Positions 1-9,791 of a stretch of 64,000 bases of DNA are shown here, piece by piece. The notes below the pieces were generated by a model. It was given only the letters and a program-made list of their open reading frames with translations. It was not told the origin of the DNA and searched no databases. The stretch spans positions 620,001 through 684,000 of the forward strand of contig JADWQD010000016.1 in NCBI GenBank assembly GCA_016110215.1. The letters run 5' to 3'. The position numbers and the translations under genes were made by a program. The stretch comes from Capronia americana. Taxonomy: Eukaryota; Ascomycota; Eurotiomycetes; Chaetothyriales; Herpotrichiellaceae. Numbering within the stretch: position 1 is the first letter of the stretch; every line of letters begins with the position of its first letter.

Positions 1-763
1 CGAACGACTCGTATGAACCAAGTCACAAGCAGAAGTCGCAAGGCTACAGTGACGATATGCGAGGCTCGGAGAAATGACCCCGAACGTCTCCACGGGCGCC
101 GAGACGGTGCAGCACCAACCAGAAGGAGGTTGCCCGTGGCGGCGGGAAGCGATCGCTGAAAGCCGCTTTTGGCAAAGGCTCGCTGCACCTCCGGGCACCC
201 CTGGGCGACGCGACAGGGTTGCGTGCCCCCGAACAACTGCTCATAACGCGGCACAAAGAGCCCGCCGCAGCAATACGCGGAGGAAAGGCTGGATACGCGG
301 ACCTTGTAGGCAGCACTTAGCGAATGCAATGTACGCAAGCCACCAAGCGACCGCCGGGTGCATGTTTCCAACGGCAATTTGACCCCCAAAGCGTCGCTTG
401 CATTCCGGCTGCAGGTCAGCTAATCAGCAGAGCTCTTTCCTTGTCACCGACTTGTCCTGACAGCTTTGGAGGCGGCCTGAACGCAAACAACAAGAGCCAC
501 GGCGACTCTACACCCAAAGCATCTGAGAACGGTGCGAGGACGGTCAAACTGTCCTCACCCCGTCTTCCCTTCTACTGCACTTTTTCTTTGGCCATTTTAC
601 GACAACTATCAATATCGGTTTCTATGTGATACTGCATGTTAAGCCCCTCTTTTACGATTACACAGGGCTACACGTGCCATTCATTTCCATCCACCCTCAC
701 TGTCCGCATGATGTCACGACTATGCGACTTCAACTGAGATCCTGAACACCGCCCCAACCCTGA
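1..763. other. intergenic / 5' leader of the GRAM-VASt gene
   Basis: No supportable gene is seen. Short open frames on both strands lack recognisable protein character. The last ~200 bases are pyrimidine-rich and probably hold the promoter and 5' untranslated region of the gene starting at 764. A CACGTG E-box-like core lies near 670. Confidence 0.5.
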
Positions 764-3700
764 ATGGCCGCAGTTTCTGCCTCATCCTCCCCTCATGTCG
801 CCCAAACAATGCCCGAACCTTCTCCTCAGCTGAAGGGTCTCAAGAAAGTCCTCTCTAACAGGCGCCGCTCTTCGGAGCCCGCCATTGACGAAACAATACA
901 AGACTTACGAACCGATTCCCTTGACTCCATATCCATTGAAAAGTCGCCCACGAGACAGAGTGCACGGTCCACAAGTCAGGATGGTAGCACCAAGTCTGGC
1001 AGTAGTGGTGTGCGCAAGCTGTTGCCTGGCCACAGCAAGCGGCAGAGGAGGAGACTGCGCGAGGCTGAGTTGAAGGCTGCAGTAGAAGAGCTTGCACGAG
1101 GCAGAACTGGTACCGGCTTGAGTGCCATGACAAGTCCGCCGCCGGCTTTGAGTAGGCGCGCGAGCAGTCACGGTGGTGACCCCGATACCAGTCTACTCAC
1201 TGACGATTCAGAGATCGAAACGCCTCCTCTTGTCACTCGCGACTCTCATGTGGGATTCGCATCGGTGTCCTCGCCCTTGATATCCACCACAACCACACGC
1301 AGTGATGGCGAAAATCTGCAAAGCCCGGTCAAGGGACCATCGATGGACAAGATTCCCACACTGGTTGAGCCTGCCGGGAAGGACTCTGGCTCCCCTTCTC
1401 CGAAAACCGGCCCTGTCCTAGAGTCAGGGCCAGGCTCGCCTCTTGCAGCCGGATTGGTTGATCGAGCAGACACACTGCGCCCAGATTCTCCGAGGAACAG
1501 CGCAAGCATTCGAGGCAAATCCCCTGCACGGAGGTTCAGAGACGTGTTTGGGAAGCCAAGTAAGAGTCCGAAAGTCAGCCCTGAGAGGAGGGAAACCATG
1601 CCTGCCATGGGTGTTACGAGCAACGAGAGTACCATTACGCGATCCAACACCGAGATCCAGGCCGACACGGAGCCCAGACCTATTGATGTACCTCCACCGG
1701 TTCCACCAGTACCGCCCATCCCTCATACCAGTTCGATGCCGAACCTTGACACTTCCCTGCGGCCTCTCACACCTCCGTCACGGCTCATCGACACCCCCGT
1801 CACCACCGTCACTCCTCCAACTCCGACCGATACTCGGTTTGAAGGGACAACAGGGTCTCCACAGTCGGAGAGGACGACTCGGAAAGCCACACCCGAAGGC
1901 TCGAACATCGTGGTGAGTTCATCTGGGAATATGATATCCCATCGGAGAATCCGGTCGGCGTCTTCCACGACGCATCAACCCAGCAAACTTTCAACCTCGG
2001 TCACCGCTCCCTTGACACCCACTGGTGATGACAAGAGGACCCCATCAGGCGGCATCTTCTCCTCTTGGGTTTCTGCAGCACAAAATGCTGCGACGACCAT
2101 AACAAACCTGACGGGCCAGAATCGCAATCGGTCTGGTACCAATGCCTCGGACCCCGCTCTCAAACCAAAAACCGTCGAAGAATCCATCAAGGAAGAAGAG
2201 GAAGTGTCTGAGCCCGAGACTCCACGGAAACAGCTTGCGGTGGAGACCCTGGGGTCGGGAGACCTTAATTTTGAAGACTTGGGTTTGAATGGCGACGATG
2301 CGAGCGCGTCTGCTCCGAGACCCGAGCTTTCCGAGCTGCGGAAAGACAGCACGCTCGAAAGAGACGTGGCAGCAGCGAAGGTGGAGGACACGCTTGCTAA
2401 ACGTGCTGTCTCAGCTGCGTATGAGAAATTGTCAACCACATCAACTCCCGTGGCTGAGATACCGGATCCGCTGGGCAGTAGCATGCGACATGCGCAAACC
2501 ATCGCTGCAGCGAACAGTGGAGAGCGGACACCTCCCAATGGCAACGCCTTTGAGAGCGAAATGGGCTCGATCAAGCGAACGGGTAGTGTTCGTAGCAAAA
2601 TGAAGCGACGGTCCCGAGGCTCTTCCACCGCAACAGGTCAGTCCGCCATTGGTGCTATGATAGGAGCTAGCACTGCAACGTTGGCAAATCCAGCTACTGG
2701 ACCCCGTCTGACCGGCTTCACCATGGCCCCCAAGCAACGCAATCGTAACTTCCATCAGCAGTTTCGGAGTGTTCCCGAGGATGACTATCTGATTGAAGAC
2801 TACAGCTGTGCTTTGCAGAAGGAGATCTTGCTGGCCGGCAGGGTCTACATATCCGAGGGCCACATATGCTTTTTCAGCAATATCCTTGGCTGGGTCACCA
2901 CGGTCGTCATCTCTTTCGAGGAAGTTGTGAGTATAGAGCGCGAGAGCACGGCTGTGGTGTTCCCAAATGCCATCGCCATCCAGACGCTGCATGCGCGTCA
3001 CACTTTTCGGAGTCTGCTTTACCGAGAACAGACGTACGACTTGCTTATCGGCATATGGCGTGTCAGCCATCCAGCGAGTTTCCAGAAGAGTATCAATGGG
3101 AAGCAGTTGGCTGCCGAGGAAGCCAGTGCTGCTCCTGTGGTAGAAGATGGAGCAAGTGCTCAGCATAGTGAGGGTAGCACTACCGAAGAATCGGGCTCCG
3201 AAGACGACGACAGCGCCCCCAGCCTTTTAGACAGCAGTGCTAGTGCCGCCGGCAGCGAGGTTGCGGACGGCAAGAGTGTGTCTAGGAAACCATCTGGCAT
3301 GAACGCGAGTGCTGTTGCTCAAACGGCTAGCATCCTGTCGGGCACAGCGGGCGACGTCCCACAACCCCTTGCTACCCAAGCCGGATTGGCCGACGCAGCC
3401 AAGGACTTCCCTGGCCCAGCCACACATGCACCCACCGAGTGCTCCGATGGCGCCACCCATTACGATAAGATCATCAAGGATGAGGTCCTCCCCGCTCCTC
3501 TGGGCAAGATATACTCTCTTTTGTATGGTCCCGAGTCGGGCTTCTTCGTACGCAAGTTCTTGGCCGACGAATGCAAATGCACAGAAGTCGTCTTCGAGGA
3601 CGATAAGAAAGGCCTGAACAACGACATCAAAAGTCGGCAGTATTCGTACATCAAGCCGCTCGGCGGCAGCATTGGCCCAAAGCAAACCAAATGTATCACG

Positions 3701-4597
3701 ACGGAGAATCTGGATGCCTTTGATCTGGAAAAGGCAGTCAGCATCACCTGTTCTACGCAGACACCTGATGTGCCCAGCGGTGGCGCATTCAGCACCAAGA
3801 CTCGCTATTGTCTCTCCTGGGCTCCTGGCAACCAGACCAGGTTCCAGATGAACTGCACGGTTGAATGGACCGCCAAGTCCTGGCTGAAAGGGCCTATTGA
3901 AAAGGGGGCGGCCGATGGTCAGCAGCAGTATGGAGAACAGCTGATGAAGGTGCTCAAGAGTGCGGTTAGTGGCCGTCCTAGGGGAACGACCAACGCCAGC
4001 AAGGGATCGAAACTGGTCAAGAAGAAGCGTAAGGGCGAGAAGAAAGCCAAGGGAGAGAAACCGGAAGAGGAGAAGAAGCACACACCAAGTTGGGGTGTCT
4101 TCGAGCCATTGAGAGGACCTCTCACACCCGTGACCGACATCCTGAGGCCGGTGCTGAAAATGGAGGCTGTTGTCGCGCTTCTATGTGTTATGGTCTTGTT
4201 TTTGTGGATGCGTGGACCCGCTAGCTCCAGCCAGTTGAGTCCGTACAAGACGCACTCAAGCCGGATGGCGGCATACGACAGCATGTGGGCGCGGGAAGAG
4301 AACGAGTTTTGGGACTGGCTCGAGTCTCGTGCCAGCGTTGACACCGTCGTGCTTCGACAGCAGTCTGCCGCAAATCAGCGCCGAAACAAGAAAGAGTCCA
4401 GCATTCTCGCAAAGCAGAAGTTGAAGCAGCAAAGGCAAGAACGCTTAAAAGCTGCGTCGAGTCTAGATGTGGAAGCCCAGATCAAAGAGGAGAAAATCAA
4501 CCAGAGGGAGATGGAGGATGCAATTCGGATCACCAAAGAGAGGCTAGAGGTGCTAGAAAATGTGATGGAGAGGAAGAAGAAGGAGAAGAGGAGGTAG
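764..4597 (+). CDS. GRAM and VASt domain sterol-transfer protein (Lam/Ysp2 family)
   Basis: This single-exon gene encodes 1277 residues. About the first 640 are Ser/Thr/Pro-rich and probably disordered. A GRAM (PH-like) domain spans roughly residues 655-775, with the strands ILLAGRVYISEGHICFFSN and the stretch VVISFEEVVSIERE. A VASt (StART-like) domain spans about 895-1080, starting at HYDKIIKDEVLPAPLGKIY. A lysine-rich linker follows, then one hydrophobic segment near 1133-1152 (EAVVALLCVMVLFLWM) and a charged C-terminal coiled coil (about 1195-1277). This order matches the Lam/Ysp/GRAMD1 family, whose members are anchored in the ER at contacts with the plasma membrane or other organelles and move sterol between membranes. 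The start ATG is the first in a long open frame and precedes the expected disordered head. Which yeast paralogue group it belongs to cannot be decided by eye. Confidence 0.9.
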   Translation: MAAVSASSSPHVAQTMPEPSPQLKGLKKVLSNRRRSSEPAIDETIQDLRTDSLDSISIEKSPTRQSARSTSQDGSTKSGSSGVRKLLPGHSKRQRRRLREAELKAAVEELARGRTGTGLSAMTSPPPALSRRASSHGGDPDTSLLTDDSEIETPPLVTRDSHVGFASVSSPLISTTTTRSDGENLQSPVKGPSMDKIPTLVEPAGKDSGSPSPKTGPVLESGPGSPLAAGLVDRADTLRPDSPRNSASIRGKSPARRFRDVFGKPSKSPKVSPERRETMPAMGVTSNESTITRSNTEIQADTEPRPIDVPPPVPPVPPIPHTSSMPNLDTSLRPLTPPSRLIDTPVTTVTPPTPTDTRFEGTTGSPQSERTTRKATPEGSNIVVSSSGNMISHRRIRSASSTTHQPSKLSTSVTAPLTPTGDDKRTPSGGIFSSWVSAAQNAATTITNLTGQNRNRSGTNASDPALKPKTVEESIKEEEEVSEPETPRKQLAVETLGSGDLNFEDLGLNGDDASASAPRPELSELRKDSTLERDVAAAKVEDTLAKRAVSAAYEKLSTTSTPVAEIPDPLGSSMRHAQTIAAANSGERTPPNGNAFESEMGSIKRTGSVRSKMKRRSRGSSTATGQSAIGAMIGASTATLANPATGPRLTGFTMAPKQRNRNFHQQFRSVPEDDYLIEDYSCALQKEILLAGRVYISEGHICFFSNILGWVTTVVISFEEVVSIERESTAVVFPNAIAIQTLHARHTFRSLLYREQTYDLLIGIWRVSHPASFQKSINGKQLAAEEASAAPVVEDGASAQHSEGSTTEESGSEDDDSAPSLLDSSASAAGSEVADGKSVSRKPSGMNASAVAQTASILSGTAGDVPQPLATQAGLADAAKDFPGPATHAPTECSDGATHYDKIIKDEVLPAPLGKIYSLLYGPESGFFVRKFLADECKCTEVVFEDDKKGLNNDIKSRQYSYIKPLGGSIGPKQTKCITTENLDAFDLEKAVSITCSTQTPDVPSGGAFSTKTRYCLSWAPGNQTRFQMNCTVEWTAKSWLKGPIEKGAADGQQQYGEQLMKVLKSAVSGRPRGTTNASKGSKLVKKKRKGEKKAKGEKPEEEKKHTPSWGVFEPLRGPLTPVTDILRPVLKMEAVVALLCVMVLFLWMRGPASSSQLSPYKTHSSRMAAYDSMWAREENEFWDWLESRASVDTVVLRQQSAANQRRNKKESSILAKQKLKQQRQERLKAASSLDVEAQIKEEKINQREMEDAIRITKERLEVLENVMERKKKEKRR

Positions 4598-5124
4598 CAC
4601 TGGACCAGTCGAGAAGATATCCTCCTCCACTACGACGTTGTGAATCCATTCTTAGCTGCGTATCAGCTCAGCACGGTCGGTGTGATGCATCTGTTTCCTG
4701 GACTGCTTCTGGATAACAGAGACATGGAGAGTTCGGTTGCAGTCCTATGCATGTGCAGCATGTATTTGTCGAATTGGTTATGATGTGTGAGCGAGCTCGT
4801 TAACTAGCGAAGAGCAGGCACAGCCTTTCCACGACACGAGCGAGCCCCGGGTCTCTCTAACTGGCAACGAGCCTTTTCGTTTTAGAATGCCTAGTTGTAT
4901 CTATATTGGCGACGTTGATCCTGAAGAAATTCTAGCGGGTGGACCTCGCGGCTATGACATGGCAAGACCTATATTCTGGCGATGCAGTAGTCGCTATCTT
5001 CATGAATTAACAGGGGATCCTAGGTGTAACGTTATTTCCCTCCTTTTTAGACACAGCCACTCCAAGCCAAAGTTTACTCCACGGATAGGAATGAAATGAT
5101 ACCATCGTGATGGTTCATCCGTGC
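4598..5124. other. intergenic, nothing recognised
   Basis: This holds the probable 3' untranslated region of the GRAM-VASt gene. Only short frames without recognisable protein are present. Confidence 0.5.
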
Positions 5125-5545
5125 CTAATCGACCGGGGACCTTCCTTTCGAGTCTCGCGTATCCGCCCTCACCTCGGAGTCGTGCAGAAGCAATTCCACG
5201 GTCTGGGGCATCCCCTTTTTTTTGCTATGCAGATGCGTACGACATCGGCGATCGACCATCCCAGTCTTGCATTTTTGTGTCCAAGTGCGGCAGGCCCAGC
5301 AGGTATTCGACCGTGAGTGCAAAGCCCTCGCTTGCGGCCCAGGCCAGCACGGACCGCCCAGACGTCTGCGTCGCCCTTTTCTACACGGATCCGGACCATC
5401 ATGAGGTATGCCGGCCGGTCCGGGGCCCAGGCGAGAGGTGCCCAGCCGTCGAGGCACTCGAGGACACAACGTTGTTCGTGGTGGTAGTGATCAGGGTCCT
5501 GTTGCGGTCGCTGGAAAGGAGGCCGACCAGTAGATCAACTCTCGC
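5125..5545 (-). pseudogene. ankyrin-repeat protein relic
   Basis: Read on the minus strand, three consecutive pieces in three different frames spell ankyrin repeats. About 5500-5370 gives DGWAPLAWAPDRPAYLMMV. About 5380-5225 gives AWAASEGFALTVEYLLG followed by DWDGRSPMSYASA and a TAG at 5227-5225. About 5205-5125 gives TVELLLHDSEVRADTRDSKG followed by RSPVD and a stop. Each carries the G-R-S/T-P-L-x-x-A and VxxLL signature. The frame changes twice, and a run of eight A (minus strand; 5216-5223) lies at the second break. There is no start codon or splice site that repairs it. The relic lies about 140 bp downstream of the PLP enzyme gene in the same orientation. The upstream limit is approximate. 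Confidence 0.75.
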
Positions 5546-5686
5546 TCGACGCCATTAACTCGATAGACGTTGTTGCCTGCGAGCGTTACTCGGGGCTATT
5601 ATACGCGTTCAGCATAGTGGCGATCGGACACGCACCCCCTGAATACTGTCGTCCACGTCGGTGGCGCAACGCAGATCACACAGTCT

Positions 5687-7054
5687 TCACCCAGCATGAG
5701 TATCCCTTAAGTCATTGCACAATGCTACCAATACCTCGGCGGCCCATTCGAAGTCGGCCATTTCGAGGTAGATCTGCGCGCTGACTCGTGCCCAAATGGC
5801 GCCACGATAGAACATGGCCGGTATCCAGGTGTCGTGTTTCGTCATCAGCGTATCCATGATTGTCTTTGCGAGCTCGGGGCCTCTCTCAGATGGGAACACG
5901 GGGAACTTGCGCTCGAGGCTGGTGATTGCGTAAGGACCGCTGCTTGGGTCGGGCGCAAAGACCAGGGGCAATCGAACCATAGCAAAGCAGCATTGACTCA
6001 GCGTGCATGTTCGATTGTCGAGCACCTCTGTGCCAAAAATGCTGGCCATGCGTTTGCCGCCCTCTTGCGCAAGACCGAAACAGTAGTCTCTTATGGCGGA
6101 CTCGCCACCGCAAGTCTGCGAGCGGAACTTGATCGCCTCTGGGACGCACAGATAGGGGCTCATGTCCACGGTGGCGGCCCACGCAAATAGATCGCCAAGG
6201 TAGTCTTCGGCGTCGATGCTCGTGGAGGTCTCGCCATACGCATCTCCCAAAGGTTTGAACCCGTGAGACGTTGGAAACGTTGTGCGAATGAGGTGGTGGT
6301 GCCGTCTTGGTACGTACAACACTGCGCAGCCGCGCGGGGTAAACAGCCACTTGTAGCAGTTCGTCGTGAAGAAGTCTGGATCTGATTCTGATTGTCCGAG
6401 TCGAGAGAGGTCGAGGTGCCCGATCCCATGGGCGCCGTCCACGAGGCTCAACACCCCGAGCTGCTTGCAGGCCGCTACTAGCGCCTCCCAGGGGAGCCGG
6501 ACCCCGGGGAACGTGCACACAGTGTCGAACAGGGCTATTTTGACGCGTCTGTCTCGCTGCGAGTTGATCCCTTGGACCGTGTCCTTGAAGAGCCGGACGA
6601 GTTCGTCGTCCTCTGCCGGAAAGGACACGTCTATGCGAACGGACGAGGCGGGCGTGGTCTCGCAGATGTGCAAGATGGTTTTCTCGCACGCTCCGTACGC
6701 GGTGCTCAAGTAGATGATCACATCGCCTTCGTGCCAGGGGAGATTGCGCAGCACGGTGTTGATGCCGGTGGTGGCGTTGGGCACGAAGACGACAGTCTGC
6801 CGCGGAACATTGAGCAGGTTGGCCACGGCGGAGCGGGACTCGAGGAGGAGTGAGCGAGCAGTGAACCGGATGAATCGATCGGACCGTGACTCGGTTTGCT
6901 CTTGGATCGCGCGTTGACGAGAGCGGACGGCCAGTGGGAAGGCGCCGTATGAGCCGTGGTTGAGGGGCGTGTAGGACGGGGCGAAGGCGAAGTGCTCATC
7001 GCGCATCTGTCGTCCGAAGGGGGTGGTCGCCATTGCAGAATCTCTCACTTTCAT
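5687..7054 (-). CDS. PLP-dependent class V aminotransferase-fold enzyme (Egt2 / isopenicillin N epimerase-like)
   Basis: A single-exon 455-residue fold-type I PLP enzyme. N-terminal motif YTPLNHGSYGAFP (28-40) and the phosphate-binding stretch PNATTGINTVLRNL (92-105) are present. The PLP-pairing Asp is D206 in LVDGAHG, and the Schiff-base lysine is K235 in TTNCYKWLFTPRG. These are hallmarks of the class V group containing fungal Egt2 (hercynylcysteine sulfoxide C-S lyase of ergothioneine synthesis), LolT-like enzymes and isopenicillin N epimerase homologues. Its length is usual for the group. Family membership is clear; the substrate is inference, since these enzymes look alike. Two starts are possible: ATG 7054 or ATG 7033 (residue 8, MATTPFG), the latter closer to where family homology begins. 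It is divergent from the GST gene, with 404 bp between start codons. Confidence 0.85.
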   Translation of the reverse strand: MKVRDSAMATTPFGRQMRDEHFAFAPSYTPLNHGSYGAFPLAVRSRQRAIQEQTESRSDRFIRFTARSLLLESRSAVANLLNVPRQTVVFVPNATTGINTVLRNLPWHEGDVIIYLSTAYGACEKTILHICETTPASSVRIDVSFPAEDDELVRLFKDTVQGINSQRDRRVKIALFDTVCTFPGVRLPWEALVAACKQLGVLSLVDGAHGIGHLDLSRLGQSESDPDFFTTNCYKWLFTPRGCAVLYVPRRHHHLIRTTFPTSHGFKPLGDAYGETSTSIDAEDYLGDLFAWAATVDMSPYLCVPEAIKFRSQTCGGESAIRDYCFGLAQEGGKRMASIFGTEVLDNRTCTLSQCCFAMVRLPLVFAPDPSSGPYAITSLERKFPVFPSERGPELAKTIMDTLMTKHDTWIPAMFYRGAIWARVSAQIYLEMADFEWAAEVLVALCNDLRDTHAG

Positions 7055-7458
7055 CGAAGCTCACCTCGCCTGGCTTCTCACTCTCCCTTGGTTCTGACGT
7101 TCTCTACTCTGCGCGGCACCGATGGGCACCCAAAACCAGCCCGCATACTTCGGGTCTACTCTGGTGGAGACTCACATTGCTCCCATGTGTACCTCGTATT
7201 TCCTAGAACGATCTTCTCCATGGGCTTTAAAGCGGGGGAATCTGACCAATGCTACCCCTGGTGCCCTGATGCCCCTGAACCGGCCCTGAAGCTTGGACGT
7301 ACTCGTACTCGGATATAACAGGCACCCATGTATCTTCCTCACCGCATTCCTAATAATGAGTCACGTTAGATTGATGGACGACGACATTTATATTGACTGT
7401 TTAAGCACCTCCATTTCTAGTTGCATAGTATCACCTCGGGACAGGGTATTAGCGCAAC
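7055..7458. promoter_or_regulatory. shared divergent promoter, PLP enzyme / GST
   Basis: These 404 bp separate the start codons of two divergently transcribed genes, so both promoters must lie here or overlap. No specific operator could be assigned. Divergence makes coordinated expression possible but does not prove it. Confidence 0.55.
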
Positions 7459-8299
7459 ATGGCCGCCGAACGTGAGCCCGAGATCGTTCTGTACGACTTG
7501 GCCTGTACCAAGAACGTCTGCTTCTCTCCTGTTGTCTGGCGCATCCGTCTCATGCTGAACTACAAGCAAATCCCTTACAAGACCATCTTTCTCGAATTCC
7601 CGGATATCGAGCCCACACTGAAAGGGCTGTGAGTCTTGTCCACCGCCCCCGCTGCGTTCTGTTCCCCCTATCTTTTCTTCCTGTATCTGTCTCAATGGGT
7701 AGCCCTCGGGGCCTTCTAATTTGAGCCTCCGCAGCGGCCTGGTCCCCGCCGAATCGGCTGCAGGGAAATACACGGTCCCGGCGATCCAGCACGTGCCGAG
7801 CAACACGTACATGATGGACTCGACACCCATCGCGCAGTTCCTCGAGTCGACCTACCCGGACCCGCCGGTCCCGCTGACGTCGGAGCTAGGGCGCGAGGTC
7901 GGGGCCAAGTCACGCGCCGTGGGCGCGTCGGCCTTCCGCACGTCGTTGATGCCGCGCGAGATCCACATCCTGTCGCCGCGCTCGCAGGAGTTCTTCCGGC
8001 GCACGCGCGAGGCCTCGCTCGGGCACCGGCTCGAGGATCTGCTCGACCCGGACAAGGAGGAGCAATTCTGGGCCGCGGCGGACGAGGGCATGCGCGCCGT
8101 CGGAGAGCTGATGCGCACGCACAAGGCCGACGGGCCATTCGTGCTGGGCGCCCGGCCGAGCCTCATCGACTTCTTCATCGCCGGGTCGATGCAGTGCGCG
8201 CGGGTGATTGATGAGGGCGTCTTCCAGAGGCACATCCACTACCCCGGCTACAAGGATATTTACGAGGCCTGTCTGCCGTACATGGAGAAGAAGGATTAA
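7459..8299 (+). CDS. glutathione S-transferase, fungal etherase-like (FuA-type) candidate
   Basis: Two exons, 7459-7628 and 7735-8299, are joined across a 106 bp GTGAGT...CAG intron to give 244 residues. The first exon encodes the thioredoxin-fold start (EIVLYDLACTKNVCFSPVVW, then RIRLMLNYKQIPYKT). Splicing restores LKGLGLVPAES and the cis-Pro region KYTVPAIQ (about 69-76), followed by a DSTPIAQFLE substrate-pocket stretch. The C-terminal helical domain contains ADGPFVLGARPSLIDFFIAG, the conserved N-capping/hydrophobic-staple region of GSTs. The N-terminal pattern resembles fungal GSTs related to bacterial beta-etherases. The function would be glutathione conjugation or deglutathionylation of small aromatics or stress products; the substrate is unknown. 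The second exon is strikingly GC-rich with C/G-ending codons. Confidence 0.85.
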
Positions 8300-8372
8300 C
8301 GTGTCAGCGCCAGTCAGGTCGCCCCTCGGGTTCTGTAGACCGGTAACATGGCTCACTCGCTAGAGTAAATAG

Positions 8373-8690
8373 ATCCGAACTCGTCCTACAAGGGTGGCAC
8401 GGAAACGATTCGTCGACATTGTCTGCATGCCAGCCGCTGATCGCTACCTCGTGAACGGCCCTGAGACGCCCCTTAAGTCTTTGTTCTCGCCGACGTTCGT
8501 GACCACCTTGACTCCTGAACAGATGGAGATCATCGCCGGCGAGGACCAAAGGACTAAGAGGACACGAGCGCTGTTGAAGAGAGACATTGCCAGTCTGGAG
8601 ATAGCGAAGAAGATCTTGAAAGAAGCTCCCTCGTTACCAGCACCACTTCTAGCCGTGCATCCAGCACAACTCCCTCCATCCCTTCGTTGA
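8373..8690 (+). pseudogene. dynamin-family GTPase effector domain (GED) relic
   Basis: The open stretch starts just after a TAG at 8370-8372. It reads ARKRFVDIVCMPAADRYLVN, then GPETPLKSLFSPTF, LTPEQMEIIAGED and a helical KRDIASLEIAKKIL. This is the C-terminal GED of fungal dynamin-like GTPases (pattern K-R-F-x-D-x-V, L-x-x-GP-x-xP, F-S-P-x-x-V, L-x-x-IAGE). Nothing upstream encodes the GTPase or middle domains; the GST gene ends 73 bp before it. It is therefore a stranded 3' end of a dynamin gene, not an intact one. Beyond KEAPS the frame loses similarity, and another frame (about 8630-8770) is Ser/Thr-rich. Confidence 0.75.
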
Positions 8691-9791
8691 CTACAGCATC
8701 CTCGATAATCACTTATACGACCACTTCCACTTCCACGACCCCCTGCTACAACCACTTCAACAACCTGACATAATCGGTGTCTGTCACTCCGCGGTTGGGT
8801 GGCGTACGCTGCCATGGGCTCTCGCCTCTTCGTGCCTGGAACGCAGAGTGTCGGAAGTTCGCATTGGTCTGCATGGTGCCCAATGCTAGAATCATGTCTG
8901 TACCTGACAATCGATTATCAATTGACAACTGAGCATCAACTCAACTTGGCGGATCCATTTCCTAAGCTGGACATTTGAATCACGTGATCTCAGCATCGGC
9001 GGCGGGATTTTCTCGGTCTCGTTGGGAGCAACGGACGACTTCCCGGTCTCGACGATCCTCCATTCAAGTGAAGCAGCTAGCTATCTCGCAATGTACCCAA
9101 TCAGTGTCAGCTCATCGCCTTTCTGGGCGGCTCGGACTCCAGATCTATCCATATCGCATACCCAAGCGATGCCCGCAACCTGGGGTCCTTAGTCAGGACG
9201 ACGTCACTTGATATGGTCCCCCAGACATCCTGCCTCCTGCTCGTACCCAGCATCTTGATTGTCTTCACTAGACTATCCGGACAGCTGCGAGTACCCCACT
9301 ATCCGGCCGTTAGGTATACTGCGAAGCACTTGGGTCTTCGTAGCGAGGTTACCGAGAGATTTCCGCAAATGATAGCGTCGGCATGTGTGTGCTTGACGTC
9401 TATCTCTATCTCTGTCCGGTTGCTTCAGTCATGGCTTGTCTTGATGACAATTGACTGCTCCGTAATCTGTCGAATATCGGCTGGGAAGCCTACTCGTTTC
9501 GTCAAGATGGGATGCGGGATTTCGCACGATTCTGTGAGTTGTGGACATCACAATGACGGCACTCCAACATGATGCCATACAGGTACGCACAGTTCTTCCA
9601 AGTCAAGAAACTATTTAATGTAAGGATGTCGAGACGAACAATCCCCTTCATGCTCTTCAGAATCATCACAAAAACCAAAGCAAAGGCAAGAACCGAGAAC
9701 CAGCAAACATATCAAGCAACCTACTTCCAGCAACTCAACTATCAGAGACATATTTCATATCCCAACACACACCCCCTAGCAAACAGACAAA
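8691..9791. promoter_or_regulatory. upstream region and 5' leader of aldehyde dehydrogenase
   Basis: No gene was recognised. The palindrome TCACGTGA at 8980-8987 is an E-box of the Cbf1/bHLH type. The 150 bases before the start codon are rich in CAA/CAAC and lack G, typical of a fungal 5' untranslated region. An AT-rich AACTATTTAATG near 9609 could be a TATA-like element. Confidence 0.4.

Noticed and set aside
8630..8770. Ser/Thr-rich frame after the GED relic, resembling a cell-wall protein stalk
   Set aside because: Too short, lacks a signal peptide or anchor, and low-complexity Ser/Thr codons are common in pyrimidine-rich DNA.
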